From Providencia stuartii (GTDB lineage: Bacteria; Pseudomonadota; Gammaproteobacteria; Enterobacterales; Enterobacteriaceae), in the NCBI GenBank assembly GCA_900455155.1, contig UGUC01000003.1, forward strand, positions 62,001-126,000: a stretch of 64,000 nt of DNA, read 5' to 3'. Under the pieces are notes generated by a model. It saw nothing but the letters and a program-made list of their open reading frames with translations, did no database searches and was not told the origin of the DNA. Below are positions 19,715-27,955 of the stretch, piece after piece (the first letter of the stretch is position 1; every line of letters starts with the position of its first letter). Made by a program: the position numbers and the translations under genes.

Positions 19715-19745
19715 AGCGGTGAGGCCATTCTCGCCGCTATTTTTT
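19715..19745 (+). terminator. Rho-independent terminator of the rtc operon
   Basis: AGCGGtGAG (19715-19723) pairs with CTCgCCGCT (19730-19738) around a six-base loop and is followed by ATTTTTT. It lies 28 bases past the nucleotidyltransferase stop codon. Confidence 0.8.
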
Positions 19746-19804
19746 ATTCTCGCCTTAAGCACCAATGTTATAATACGATTTCCAGCCAACGCACAGAGTA
19801 ACCA

Positions 19805-20503
19805 ATGACCCGCACTCAACGTTTATTGACTTTATTACAGATATTAAAAGAAAGTCGCTATCCCATTACGGCAGAGTCTCTCGCGTCACAATTGCACATC
19901 AGTATTCGGTCTGTTTACCGTGATATTGATGAACTACGCTGCCAAGGTGCCGAAATTACAGGTGAAGCAGGTATCGGCTATCAGCTAAAATCCGGTTTGT
20001 TACTTCCCCCTTTAATGTTCGATGACAACGAACTCGAAGCGCTGATCTTAGGTTTACGCTGGGTACAAAGTAATGCCGATGAAGAGCTGAAATTATCCGC
20101 CATGCGCGCAATCAATAAAATCAATGCGGTTGTCAAACAGGGGTCACAAAACCTTATCAACCAAACAACATTATTTGCACCTAGCACACAAATTGCACCG
20201 ATTAATAATGTGATTGCGAAAAACCTAAGACTGAGTTTACGAAAAGAAATAAAAGCTAAAATTGACTATCAAGATGAAAGTGGGAAATTTAGCAGTAGAG
20301 TTATCTGGCCAATCGCAATTGGCTATATGGAAAGATACCCAAGTCTTAGCGCTTGGTGCGAACTCAGAGAAAGTTATCGCCATTTTCGCTTAGATCGGAT
20401 CCAATCCTATATTGCTCTGGAGGATAAATTACCCTATCCCAAACATTATTTATTTGAGCAATGGCGAAAAGAGACTTTATGTGTGACTACTGACAGAATC
20501 TGA
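19805..20503 (+). CDS. HTH-WYL transcriptional regulator (YafY/YobV type)
   Basis: A 232-residue regulator. The N-terminal winged helix (TRTQRLLTLLQILKESRYPI, then LASQLHISIRSVYRDIDELR, residues 3-55) is followed by a WYL-type sensor domain. In it, KIDYQDESGKFSSRVIWPIAIGY and the ESYRHFRLDRIQSY segment match the characteristic pattern. WYL proteins respond to small ligands or nucleic acids and often control the adjacent gene, here the glutathione transferase 50 bases downstream. The ribosome-binding site is weak, but the ATG agrees with the usual HTH start. Confidence 0.85.
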   Translation: MTRTQRLLTLLQILKESRYPITAESLASQLHISIRSVYRDIDELRCQGAEITGEAGIGYQLKSGLLLPPLMFDDNELEALILGLRWVQSNADEELKLSAMRAINKINAVVKQGSQNLINQTTLFAPSTQIAPINNVIAKNLRLSLRKEIKAKIDYQDESGKFSSRVIWPIAIGYMERYPSLSAWCELRESYRHFRLDRIQSYIALEDKLPYPKHYLFEQWRKETLCVTTDRI

Positions 20504-20553
20504 CACACCGCTACCTTATGATAGCGACTCAACTTAATCATAAGGAAAAGGCG

Positions 20554-21155
20554 ATGAGCTCACTTACCCTATATACAAATTCGATGTCACGCGGCAAATA
20601 CGGTCGACCTGCTATTTAAACTGTTAGATGTACCCTATCAGCGAATTGAGCTTGAATATGGCGAGCAAATGCATACTGCCGAATATCTTGCTATTAATCC
20701 GATGGGAAAAGTTCCCGCTTTAGTCGATGGTGAACATATTATCACTGAAACTGCGGCTATCTGTGTCTATTTAGCCGATAAATTTATAGAAAAAGGGTTA
20801 GCGCCGGCGTTTAATTCCCCACAACGAGCAGCCTATTATCGCTGGTTCTTTTTTACCGCAGGCCCTATTGAAGCGGCATTTACAACGCATGCAATGGGCT
20901 TACCAGTTAGATGAAGCACAGCAAAAAATGTCAGGTTTTGGCTCATTTAAACGCGTTATGGATTGCCTAGAAACAGGACTTAGTAACGCTGCACCTTATA
21001 TTTGCGGCCAACAACTAACCGCAATCGATGTGTATGTCGGGGCTTTTCTTCTATTTATGGAAAAGATAAATTTTATCGAAAACTCCGCGGTCATTAATCA
21101 TTATCTCGACACATTAAAATCTCATCCAAAGTTCGCCAAAAGCATTGCATCATAA
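20554..21155 (+). CDS. Glutathione S-transferase (two apparent frameshifts)
   Basis: A cytosolic GST-fold protein of about 199 aa after restoration. The N-terminal thioredoxin-like domain reads MSSLTLYTNSMSRGNTVDLL, then AINPMGKVPALVDGEHIITETAAICVYLADKF, with the cis-Pro (KVPAL) and the ETAAI glutathione-binding motif. The C-terminal helical domain has FTTHAWAYQLDEAQQ and ICGQQLTAIDVYVGAFLLF, with the GST N-cap Asp. Two duplicated A residues, in GGCAAATACGG near 20597 and in GCAATGGGC near 20893, account for both breaks. It is downstream of a WYL regulator and convergent with a DoxX gene. Confidence 0.85.
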
Positions 21156-21168
21156 GCTTTTAAGGATA

Positions 21169-21192
21169 CAGGCCACCATTTATGATGGCCTG
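21169..21192. terminator. Bidirectional hairpin between GST and DoxX genes
   Basis: CAGGCCAcCAT (21169-21179) pairs with ATGaTGGCCTG (21182-21192), one mismatch. It lies between two convergent genes and probably ends both transcripts, although no strong T-tract follows. Confidence 0.5.
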
Positions 21193-21211
21193 ATATTCAT
21201 CGTATTGAGCC

Positions 21212-21649
21212 TTAACGCCACGTTGCACTCTTCATAACAGAAAAGCGCCCTGCTCCCATTAACGCAAGTGCAATTGATCCCACAAAGAAATAAACAATAC
21301 TTTCAATTGCCCATGCCCCCGTTTTATCCAATAAAAACGTTTTATCAAGCCCTACCATTAACCAAGCAATAAACATGGTAAAAGCGACAAGCAGCGCGGC
21401 TGGCCGAGTGAGTATCCCTAATATAATGAAAATCGGTGCGACAACTTCCCCCAAAATAGTTCCATAAGCAATAAATTCGGGTAAACCATATGCAGCAAGC
21501 ATAGCTTTAATGCCACTAGCGCCTGTTAACAATTTACTCATGCCATGGAATAACATTAATCCGCCAATAGTAATACGTAATAACAATTTTCCAGCATCGT
21601 CATGTGCCAATAACCGATTTACTGTGCCTATCATTGTGTGCTTCTCCAA
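21212..21649 (-). CDS. DoxX family membrane protein
   Basis: A 145-residue inner-membrane protein with four hydrophobic helices. LLLRITIGGLMLFHGMSKLL is the first helix with the DoxX-type His; VVAPIFIILGILTRPAALLV and the following segments complete the bundle. DoxX-family proteins have been linked to redox and thiol homeostasis, but this member is unassigned. A start at the internal MIGTVNRLL (about 21634) is equally possible. It is convergent with the GST gene. Confidence 0.8.
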   Translation of the reverse strand: MEKHTMIGTVNRLLAHDDAGKLLLRITIGGLMLFHGMSKLLTGASGIKAMLAAYGLPEFIAYGTILGEVVAPIFIILGILTRPAALLVAFTMFIAWLMVGLDKTFLLDKTGAWAIESIVYFFVGSIALALMGAGRFSVMKSATWR

Positions 21650-22106
21650 GAAAAATATACTGCAACCTATGACGCGTTTACGACCAATACAATAAGAGTG
21701 ACTTTTATTTATTATTGTTATAGCAGCATTGTAGTTATTTAATAGCTTTTACTCTTACTTTGGTGACACCAATAGCATTTATTCATAAAACTAAGGTATG
21801 AACTAAAAAATAAAAGGTCAATCAACAACAATTAAGTCAAATTTAAAAAAAACAAAAAATACTAAATAAGAGCATTCTAAAAAGAGCGTTAATGAATTAA
21901 GATAATTGATGTTCAAAATAATTGTTATTTATTTAAGATTTCAATCAAAAATAAAGAATATAACGATATATTTATATCATCAATATAAAATAATAATGAT
22001 ATAAATTCATTGCTATTTTGTTACTAACATGTAATTTTGTCATATCAAAGAATGTGCGGTTAATGAATTCAAGCAAAATAGCATCTCATTAATACGAGGC
22101 ATAAAA
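21650..22106. other. AT-rich intergenic region before the AraC-type regulator
   Basis: About 450 bases, strongly AT-rich from about 21820 onward. No ORF with a usable ribosome-binding site and no clear hairpin were found. It must contain the promoters of the DoxX gene (leftward) and the AraC-type regulator (rightward). Confidence 0.5.
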
Positions 22107-23162
22107 ATGAAACCTGAAACTAACGCCCATCATTCATATAACTCTTATATACATCAGCTAAAAATATCCGAGATCATGAGTTATTTACAGTCACTGGATA
22201 TTCCTTTTTCATATAGATCAAAAATTTTATATAATAAATTTAAATTACTAAAATTAACAGAAGTTGCCCCCATACAAGCTTATAACGAGTTTCTACGTTT
22301 AATTGCTCATGAAACAAAAGATCAGCATTGGTGTGCGAAAGCGGGTATCGCAGCCCCCTATCATAGTTACTCACCGATCAGTGAAATTTTTATGTCGGCA
22401 AAAACATTACATGCCGCTTTAATCGAACTCAACCAATATACCGATCTATTTCAAGGCAAAACACACACTAATATTGTCATAGAAAACAAAAAGGTTTTAA
22501 TCAATTATGAAGTGAGTATATTTAAGCCTGAATACTATAAGTTTGACATTGAGTACAGTTTATTTAGGTTAGTGAGTCAAATAAGAGAGCGACTTGGTAA
22601 AGATTGGATACCTGATTCATTTTATTTCCAATATGCGTTAAGTCGAAAAGATAAAGATAATTTGAAAAAAATCATTCCAACTCACTATGAAGACAATGCT
22701 AAATTCAATGGTATTTCATTTGATGAAGAGTGGCTAAATGCTGGTATTAATAAAAAAGAGCATGATGAAACGTTCATTTTTTTCTTAAAAAATCATCTAA
22801 ATAAACTTAAACACTCAAGTTGTATGCCCGAATCCATGAGTATGAAAGTGCAAGATATTATGTACCAACATATTTTATCACAAAAAGACATTTCATTATC
22901 TTGGGTAGCGGCAAAGCTGTATATCTCACCAAGGACATTACAACGTAAATTAGCAAAAGAAAATATTAATTATTCAGATATTCTGGATAAAATTCGCTGT
23001 GATATTTCTATCGATAAACTCGTTGAAGAGAAGATTAGAATAGATAGCCTAGCTGAACTACTAGGCTATACGGACAGCGCCGCTTTTTCAAAAGCATTTA
23101 AACGCTGGACTGGCTCACCGCCACTTCAATACATCAAAAAACAGGGCTATCATAAAGCGTGA
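22107..23162 (+). CDS. AraC-family regulator, OruR/ArcD-like N-terminal domain
   Basis: A 351-residue activator. The long N-terminal half (about 1-230) resembles the ligand-sensing domain of PF12625-type regulators, such as OruR-like proteins. The C-terminal 100 residues hold two HTH motifs: LSWVAAKLYISPRTLQRKLA and IDSLAELLGYTDSAAFSKAFKRWTGSPPLQYI, the latter matching the AraC signature. GAGGC precedes the ATG. Codon use is AT-rich like the neighbouring operon. Its 3' end overlaps the last gene of that operon by 13 bases in opposite orientation, so it is the obvious candidate activator. Inducer unknown. Confidence 0.85.
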   Translation: MKPETNAHHSYNSYIHQLKISEIMSYLQSLDIPFSYRSKILYNKFKLLKLTEVAPIQAYNEFLRLIAHETKDQHWCAKAGIAAPYHSYSPISEIFMSAKTLHAALIELNQYTDLFQGKTHTNIVIENKKVLINYEVSIFKPEYYKFDIEYSLFRLVSQIRERLGKDWIPDSFYFQYALSRKDKDNLKKIIPTHYEDNAKFNGISFDEEWLNAGINKKEHDETFIFFLKNHLNKLKHSSCMPESMSMKVQDIMYQHILSQKDISLSWVAAKLYISPRTLQRKLAKENINYSDILDKIRCDISIDKLVEEKIRIDSLAELLGYTDSAAFSKAFKRWTGSPPLQYIKKQGYHKA

Positions 23163-23938
23163 AAATTGTGCTCTTCAAGCCGTTTATTAATCCGCTTCAT
23201 ATAGGCTCCAATAGGGATGCTAAACCATTGCTCATCCGTATAGCCAACGGCAAACCCGGTGTTGCGCATTGACTTTAAGTCTAAGAGCAAAATAATCGCG
23301 ACATCGACCGCTAACTCTCTAAAACCAAGTAAATACACATCATCTTTAATTTTTAGGTAAGTTGCTTGGTCACAATCACATTCACCATGCCTTACCCCTC
23401 CATAAATATGATACGCATACCATTGGCTATTAATATAAATATGTTCAACGGCGGTACTTTCACTGTATTCATTCAGAATATGTAAGCCAATAAGATCTCG
23501 TGTTTCTGCGGGGAGAAGCGTATTATCGTTATCGCCAATAATCTTTCCAACATGATAATGCTGTTCGAATCTCGGCGTCGTTTTCTTACTTGGCTGGTAT
23601 TGAGAGCTAAACAGGACAACATGACTATTATTAAGGTCTAGTACTAAAATTGAGTGAGCAAAATCAATGCTCCCTTTTGATAGTTCAATTAAAAATACTT
23701 TATCCGCAACTTCGGTCATATCGCTGATTTTTCTTTTTTTCTTATCAAAATAAGAGCTTAAAAAAACACTATTCGTTATAATATGGTCATGTTCATCAAT
23801 ACGAAAATAAAAACTTTCATTGTTTAAATAAAGATTGAATTCAATATTAATAATGTCATAACTTCTCTTTATTCGATTCTTTTTTAACTCATTCGTAAAC
23901 ATATCAAATGATGTATCAGAAATTATTTGCTCTGTCAT
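23150..23938 (-). CDS. MoaF-like protein (stand-alone)
   Basis: A 262-residue soluble protein of the MoaF family (MoaF_N plus MoaF_C), named from the monoamine regulon of Klebsiella; the biochemical role is unknown. The C-terminal domain has AVEHIYINSQWYAYHIYGG, RHGECDCDQATYLKI and LGFRELAVDVAIILLLDL. The same residues recur in the C-terminal half of the SDR fusion upstream (EHIYINSxWYxY, G.RxG...CDQ, REL..D), so the operon has two paralogues. AGGTGATAAC precedes the ATG. It is the last gene of the operon. Confidence 0.75.
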   Translation of the reverse strand: MTEQIISDTSFDMFTNELKKNRIKRSYDIINIEFNLYLNNESFYFRIDEHDHIITNSVFLSSYFDKKKRKISDMTEVADKVFLIELSKGSIDFAHSILVLDLNNSHVVLFSSQYQPSKKTTPRFEQHYHVGKIIGDNDNTLLPAETRDLIGLHILNEYSESTAVEHIYINSQWYAYHIYGGVRHGECDCDQATYLKIKDDVYLLGFRELAVDVAIILLLDLKSMRNTGFAVGYTDEQWFSIPIGAYMKRINKRLEEHNFHAL

Positions 23939-23958
23939 GTTATCACCTGTAATATAAA

Positions 23959-25011
23959 TTAAAATGAATGAATGCTTATTTCTAAAAATGACTTGTTATT
24001 CATGAGTTTTTTAACTGGCAATGTCTCTACAATATAATTTTCCACATGGGCGCTTGTTAACTTCGTCATTAGCTCATCATGTATAATATCAATATAAGCC
24101 TCACTACTATTTTTACTCTTAACATATTTTATTGTGACTCTAATACTGGATGAAAAATTATTTTCCAATATATTATCTATATGTTTTTTTGCATGTATAA
24201 AGCTATCATATAAATCTAGGTTAAGTTGAAAGCAAGCATAGTGAATAGGTGCAGCCAACTGTGATAATGGGCTTTTTACAAAACCGTCTATTTCTATTAA
24301 AAATTCATCAACGGCCATCCCATCACAATAGGTGACATTGAGTTCACAATTAATAGCTTGAATATTTCCAGTATATTTAGCAATCTCGTCTTTTATCAGA
24401 TCTATTACTGGCTGATATGCGACATCACTACGAAGATAAACATTTAATAAAATAAGATCATCCATTGAGTAATCTAACTCAATTATTGAACGATTAATTT
24501 TATCAAAAATCACCGCAACTTGCTCTTCAAGGGTATCATTGATGTAATAAGCATGGCTATTATCATCGGAAACAATCAAAGCTTCCGTGCCTGTAATATA
24601 AAGTAGCTCCTCATAAATTAAAGAGCGGCTAACGTCCATTTCCATATTATAGAAAGGTAAGCATTGAACCGCCTTGTTATGACGAGGAAAAATAAACTCA
24701 ATGGCTACCAGAGCATTATCATTGCTAAAATTCGGAAGCCGAATAATTGTTCCAACAGGCTTTTTATTACCGTAGCCTTGTGCTATTTCGTGGCTAACTT
24801 TATGAAATTGATTAATCGCATAGATGGGATCAACTTTATCACTTTTAATCGCTATTGTATGTTTTAGCATATCCGCATAACTAATACCCATTTTTATTAA
24901 TGCATTATTTACTTCAGAGATAATTATTGCTAATTGAGTATCAAAATCGCCTCCCGAAAAAGAAGAGTGCCACCCAACAATGACATTATCATTGGTTTTT
25001 AATATATTCAT
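23959..25011 (-). CDS. Protein with three tandem Rid (YjgF/RidA)-like domains
   Basis: A 350-residue soluble protein. Domain 1 (about 8-112) is a clear Rid fold: VGWHSSFSGGDFDTQLAIII, LIKMGISYADMLKHTIAI, and IRLPNFSNDNALVAIEFIF. Domain 2 (about 125-245) repeats it: LYITGTEALIV, IFDKINRSIIELDYSMDDLILLNVYL, VDEFLIEIDGF. Domain 3 (about 255-350) is degenerate but keeps the helix-strand order and the closing SFLEISIHSF. Rid proteins are homotrimers whose active sites lie between subunits; the imine-hydrolysing members use an Arg that I do not see in domain 1 (GTIIRL replaces the usual PARS). A three-domain chain could be a self-contained pseudo-trimer. GGTGAG precedes the ATG. Confidence 0.7.
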   Translation of the reverse strand: MNILKTNDNVIVGWHSSFSGGDFDTQLAIIISEVNNALIKMGISYADMLKHTIAIKSDKVDPIYAINQFHKVSHEIAQGYGNKKPVGTIIRLPNFSNDNALVAIEFIFPRHNKAVQCLPFYNMEMDVSRSLIYEELLYITGTEALIVSDDNSHAYYINDTLEEQVAVIFDKINRSIIELDYSMDDLILLNVYLRSDVAYQPVIDLIKDEIAKYTGNIQAINCELNVTYCDGMAVDEFLIEIDGFVKSPLSQLAAPIHYACFQLNLDLYDSFIHAKKHIDNILENNFSSSIRVTIKYVKSKNSSEAYIDIIHDELMTKLTSAHVENYIVETLPVKKLMNNKSFLEISIHSF

Positions 25012-25071
25012 TATGTCTCACCCAATTAATAGATCAATTTAATGTGTAACGCTTGCTCTAATAGAATATTG

Positions 25072-26211
25072 TTACAAACCCAATTTAATCGCTTGGTGAT
25101 TTATTAAATTTTCTTGTAACTCTTTGAGTGCTTGAGGAATCGTTTGTTGTTGGATAAAAGAAATAAAAGGGTCGACAACCTGAGTATTTATGCCACTTAA
25201 CCCTTCTAGTAGTGCTAATGCACAAAAGGGAACATAATGCTCAGAATAGCCTCCTTCATGTATGACAACCACTTTTCCATGGCAAACATCCTGAGCGACC
25301 GCGACAATACTTTCTATCATTTCTCGATAACTCTGGCTATGGAGTTGCATATGTCCTAGAGGGTCAAAGGTACTTGCATCATAACCACTGCCAATAATAA
25401 TGAGATCCGGTTTGTAGGTCCTAAGAGCAGGGATTGCTATTGTTCTTAATGCATATAAATATTCATCATGGCCACATCCCGGTAATAACGGAATATTAAT
25501 ATTGAATCCTAAACCTTCTCGGTTACCTTGTTCTTCGATACCTCCTGAGTTAATTGGGAAGCAGTTATCTTGATGCATAGAAATGGTAAGCACTTTATTA
25601 TCGTTATAAAAAATAGCTTGAGTTCCATTTCCATGATGAACATCCCAATCCAATATAGCGACTTTTTTTGTCCCTAAATTCTCAAGGGCATATTTAGCGG
25701 CAATACTGCTGTTCGCTAAATAGGTCGCCCCCATCGCTTTATCTGGCAAAGCATGATGGCCTGCTGGCACACATACGGCATAAGCCCTATTTAAAGAACC
25801 GTCCATCACTTGATGAACAGCGGCTTTTGCTTGGCCTGCGGATAATAGCGCTATTTGATACCCCCCCGGTCCAAATGGTGCCTGTAAACCTAATTCCCCC
25901 CCTTCATTTTTACTCAGTTCAATAAAATCATTCAAATACTCTTGGGTATGAACACGCGCCGCATCATTATAAGTAATGGGGGGTGCACTGTATGAAAATA
26001 AAAATTCATTCATGCCACTCACATCAATTAAGGATTTAAAACGACGTACGCAACTTGCAGAGCTAGCCCCAAATTCATTATTCGCGAAAGGTTGCATCCA
26101 ATTCATTTGATTATAAGCTAGCGGTGATGATTTATAACTCCGCCCCCATAAACAATATTCATGATAAAAAAGACCAGTTTTAATCGTGGAGTCTTTCATG
26201 CTGCAAAACAT
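25072..26211 (-). CDS. Class II histone-deacetylase-like amidohydrolase
   Basis: A 379-residue zinc hydrolase of the HDAC/acetylpolyamine amidohydrolase fold. Catalytic features: the His pair in PAGHHALP (about 150), zinc ligands in ILDWDVHHGNGTQAIFY (D and H, about 190), and the third zinc Asp in SGYDASTFDPLGHM. HEGGYSEHYVPFC is the late Gly-Gly-Tyr motif. The usual GFC.FNN loop after the His pair is replaced by MGATYLANS, suggesting altered specificity. Bacterial members remove acyl groups from polyamines or other amines. AGGGGA six bases before the ATG at 26211 fixes the start. Frame intact; same strand as its neighbours. Confidence 0.85.
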   Translation of the reverse strand: MFCSMKDSTIKTGLFYHEYCLWGRSYKSSPLAYNQMNWMQPFANNEFGASSASCVRRFKSLIDVSGMNEFLFSYSAPPITYNDAARVHTQEYLNDFIELSKNEGGELGLQAPFGPGGYQIALLSAGQAKAAVHQVMDGSLNRAYAVCVPAGHHALPDKAMGATYLANSSIAAKYALENLGTKKVAILDWDVHHGNGTQAIFYNDNKVLTISMHQDNCFPINSGGIEEQGNREGLGFNINIPLLPGCGHDEYLYALRTIAIPALRTYKPDLIIIGSGYDASTFDPLGHMQLHSQSYREMIESIVAVAQDVCHGKVVVIHEGGYSEHYVPFCALALLEGLSGINTQVVDPFISFIQQQTIPQALKELQENLINHQAIKLGL

Positions 26212-26274
26212 ATTATTCCCCTAAGTAGATAATCTGGTGTAGCTTCAATAATCGCGAGCACATCTGGTATTCCA

Positions 26275-27945
26275 TTACCGTTGATACACAACTTTTCCAT
26301 TACAAATGGTCATAATGACATTGGTTTTCCCTATTTGCTCAGCCGGAATAGTAAATAGGTCATGACTTAATATTTGTAAGTCAGCCAATTTCCCTACTTC
26401 TATCGAACCTCTTTCATGTTCAAGATGTTCCTGAATGGCACCATTAATGGTGTACATGCGAATGGCATCCTCAATCTTACAACCTAGGTCAGATTGATAA
26501 ATTTGATTGTTTTTAGCTTTTCTAGTCAGCGTAAATTCAAGTCCTTTTAACCAATTAAATGGGAAGCAACAGGCATCAGAGCCAGCAGCAACCACAACGC
26601 CTTCATTAATATAAGACTGCCAGTCAAATAACTTAGCGTTGTACTCATCGGGTATAATCTGCTTAATATCATTGATCATGCTATAGCCTGCGATTGGTTG
26701 GCAGGATAGCAAAATATTATTTTTTGCCATTGTTTTCGCATTCTCAATCGTGAGATCATCACCATGAATAATAAAATGGCGTAAGTCTTTATTTGGCATG
26801 ATCTTTTCTGCATAAGAAAAGGCATCTATTGCTGCATCAATCGTTTTTCCACCAATTGCATGAATACCAACCTGCCAACCTAAGCGGTGTAATTCAACAA
26901 TGGTTTTATTAAGTTCGGCAATTTGTTCTTCAACACTATGACCAGCAAAGGTTAGCTCTCCTTGATAACCATTGCATGATCTTCGAATACAAGGTGAACT
27001 ATCACCAAATAACTTTATCGTATCGACTTTTAACCATGATTTATCGGTATGAAGTGGATATGAAAACGCTTCGGCACCAGAAATAATATTTTTAAAACTG
27101 TGCACACCTTCTTTTGCCGCAAATAAATTAACACTAACCCGAGTTAATAACTTATTTTCATCATAAAGCGCCTTATAGAGCTTTATGACTCTGCTACTCC
27201 AAGCACCATGAAATAGATTATCGCCTCCTGGCCCTAAAATATCGGTGTAACTTGTGATGCCATTTTGCAGTAAATGATATTGGATAAGTAAAATATAGTT
27301 TTTAAGTTCTTCATCAGATAGCTGAGGTAAATATTTCCCAACAAGGTTCATGGCTCCCCATTCAGAAATAATACCGTTAGGCTCACCTTGCTGATCAATA
27401 CCTATTCGTCCGACCTCTTTCGGTAGCTCTATGGATTTAGAATTTAACCCTGATAATTCTATAACCTCCTGATTAACAATTAGGTTATGTAAACTAAAAT
27501 CACTAAAGCTTGCTAATTTCCCATTCGTTTTTTGGGATAAGTAAGCTTGGTTGACCGCGATTTTTTCGTCGTTATCATCAAGGAGTTCAAAGGGGCATCC
27601 AATGCCGTAGATCCAGTCCCTGTTTTTTTTAGCGGTTAAATGAGTCTCCAACTGACTTTCAAACTCATTTTTTAATTTACTCTCAAACAAATTTAGGAAA
27701 TCACCAGAAATCAGCATGCCCGTGTGTGTCGCATGGATATGCGCATCATGTGCAGCAGGTAACACAAGCTTATTTTTTGCATCAATTATCTGAGTATGAA
27801 AACCTATTTTTTTAAAAATATCATCATTATCACCAACAGCAATAATTCTCTCTTTTGCAATCGCTATCGCCTCATAGAAAGAGAAGTTTTTATCTACCGT
27901 TGCAACCTTGGCATTAATAATGACTAAATCAGCATCTTGACTCAT
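26275..27945 (-). CDS. YtcJ-like metal-dependent amidohydrolase
   Basis: A 556-residue enzyme of the amidohydrolase_3 (YtcJ/ExoE) group. It has the N-terminal beta sandwich (ADLVIINAKVATVDKNFSFYEA), the HxH metal motif in DAHIHATHTG (about residue 67), the mid-domain VGIHAIGGKTIDAAIDAF, FIIHGDDL with another metal His, and VAAGSDACCFPFNW near the end of the barrel, then the C-terminal GSIEVGKLADLQIL. The family hydrolyses amide or formyl bonds on varied substrates. AAGGTG precedes the ATG at 27945, ten bases after the SDR-MoaF stop codon, so translation is closely coupled. A longer start at 27954 is less likely. Confidence 0.85.
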   Translation of the reverse strand: MSQDADLVIINAKVATVDKNFSFYEAIAIAKERIIAVGDNDDIFKKIGFHTQIIDAKNKLVLPAAHDAHIHATHTGMLISGDFLNLFESKLKNEFESQLETHLTAKKNRDWIYGIGCPFELLDDNDEKIAVNQAYLSQKTNGKLASFSDFSLHNLIVNQEVIELSGLNSKSIELPKEVGRIGIDQQGEPNGIISEWGAMNLVGKYLPQLSDEELKNYILLIQYHLLQNGITSYTDILGPGGDNLFHGAWSSRVIKLYKALYDENKLLTRVSVNLFAAKEGVHSFKNIISGAEAFSYPLHTDKSWLKVDTIKLFGDSSPCIRRSCNGYQGELTFAGHSVEEQIAELNKTIVELHRLGWQVGIHAIGGKTIDAAIDAFSYAEKIMPNKDLRHFIIHGDDLTIENAKTMAKNNILLSCQPIAGYSMINDIKQIIPDEYNAKLFDWQSYINEGVVVAAGSDACCFPFNWLKGLEFTLTRKAKNNQIYQSDLGCKIEDAIRMYTINGAIQEHLEHERGSIEVGKLADLQILSHDLFTIPAEQIGKTNVIMTICNGKVVYQR

Positions 27946-27955
27946 TATAAACACC

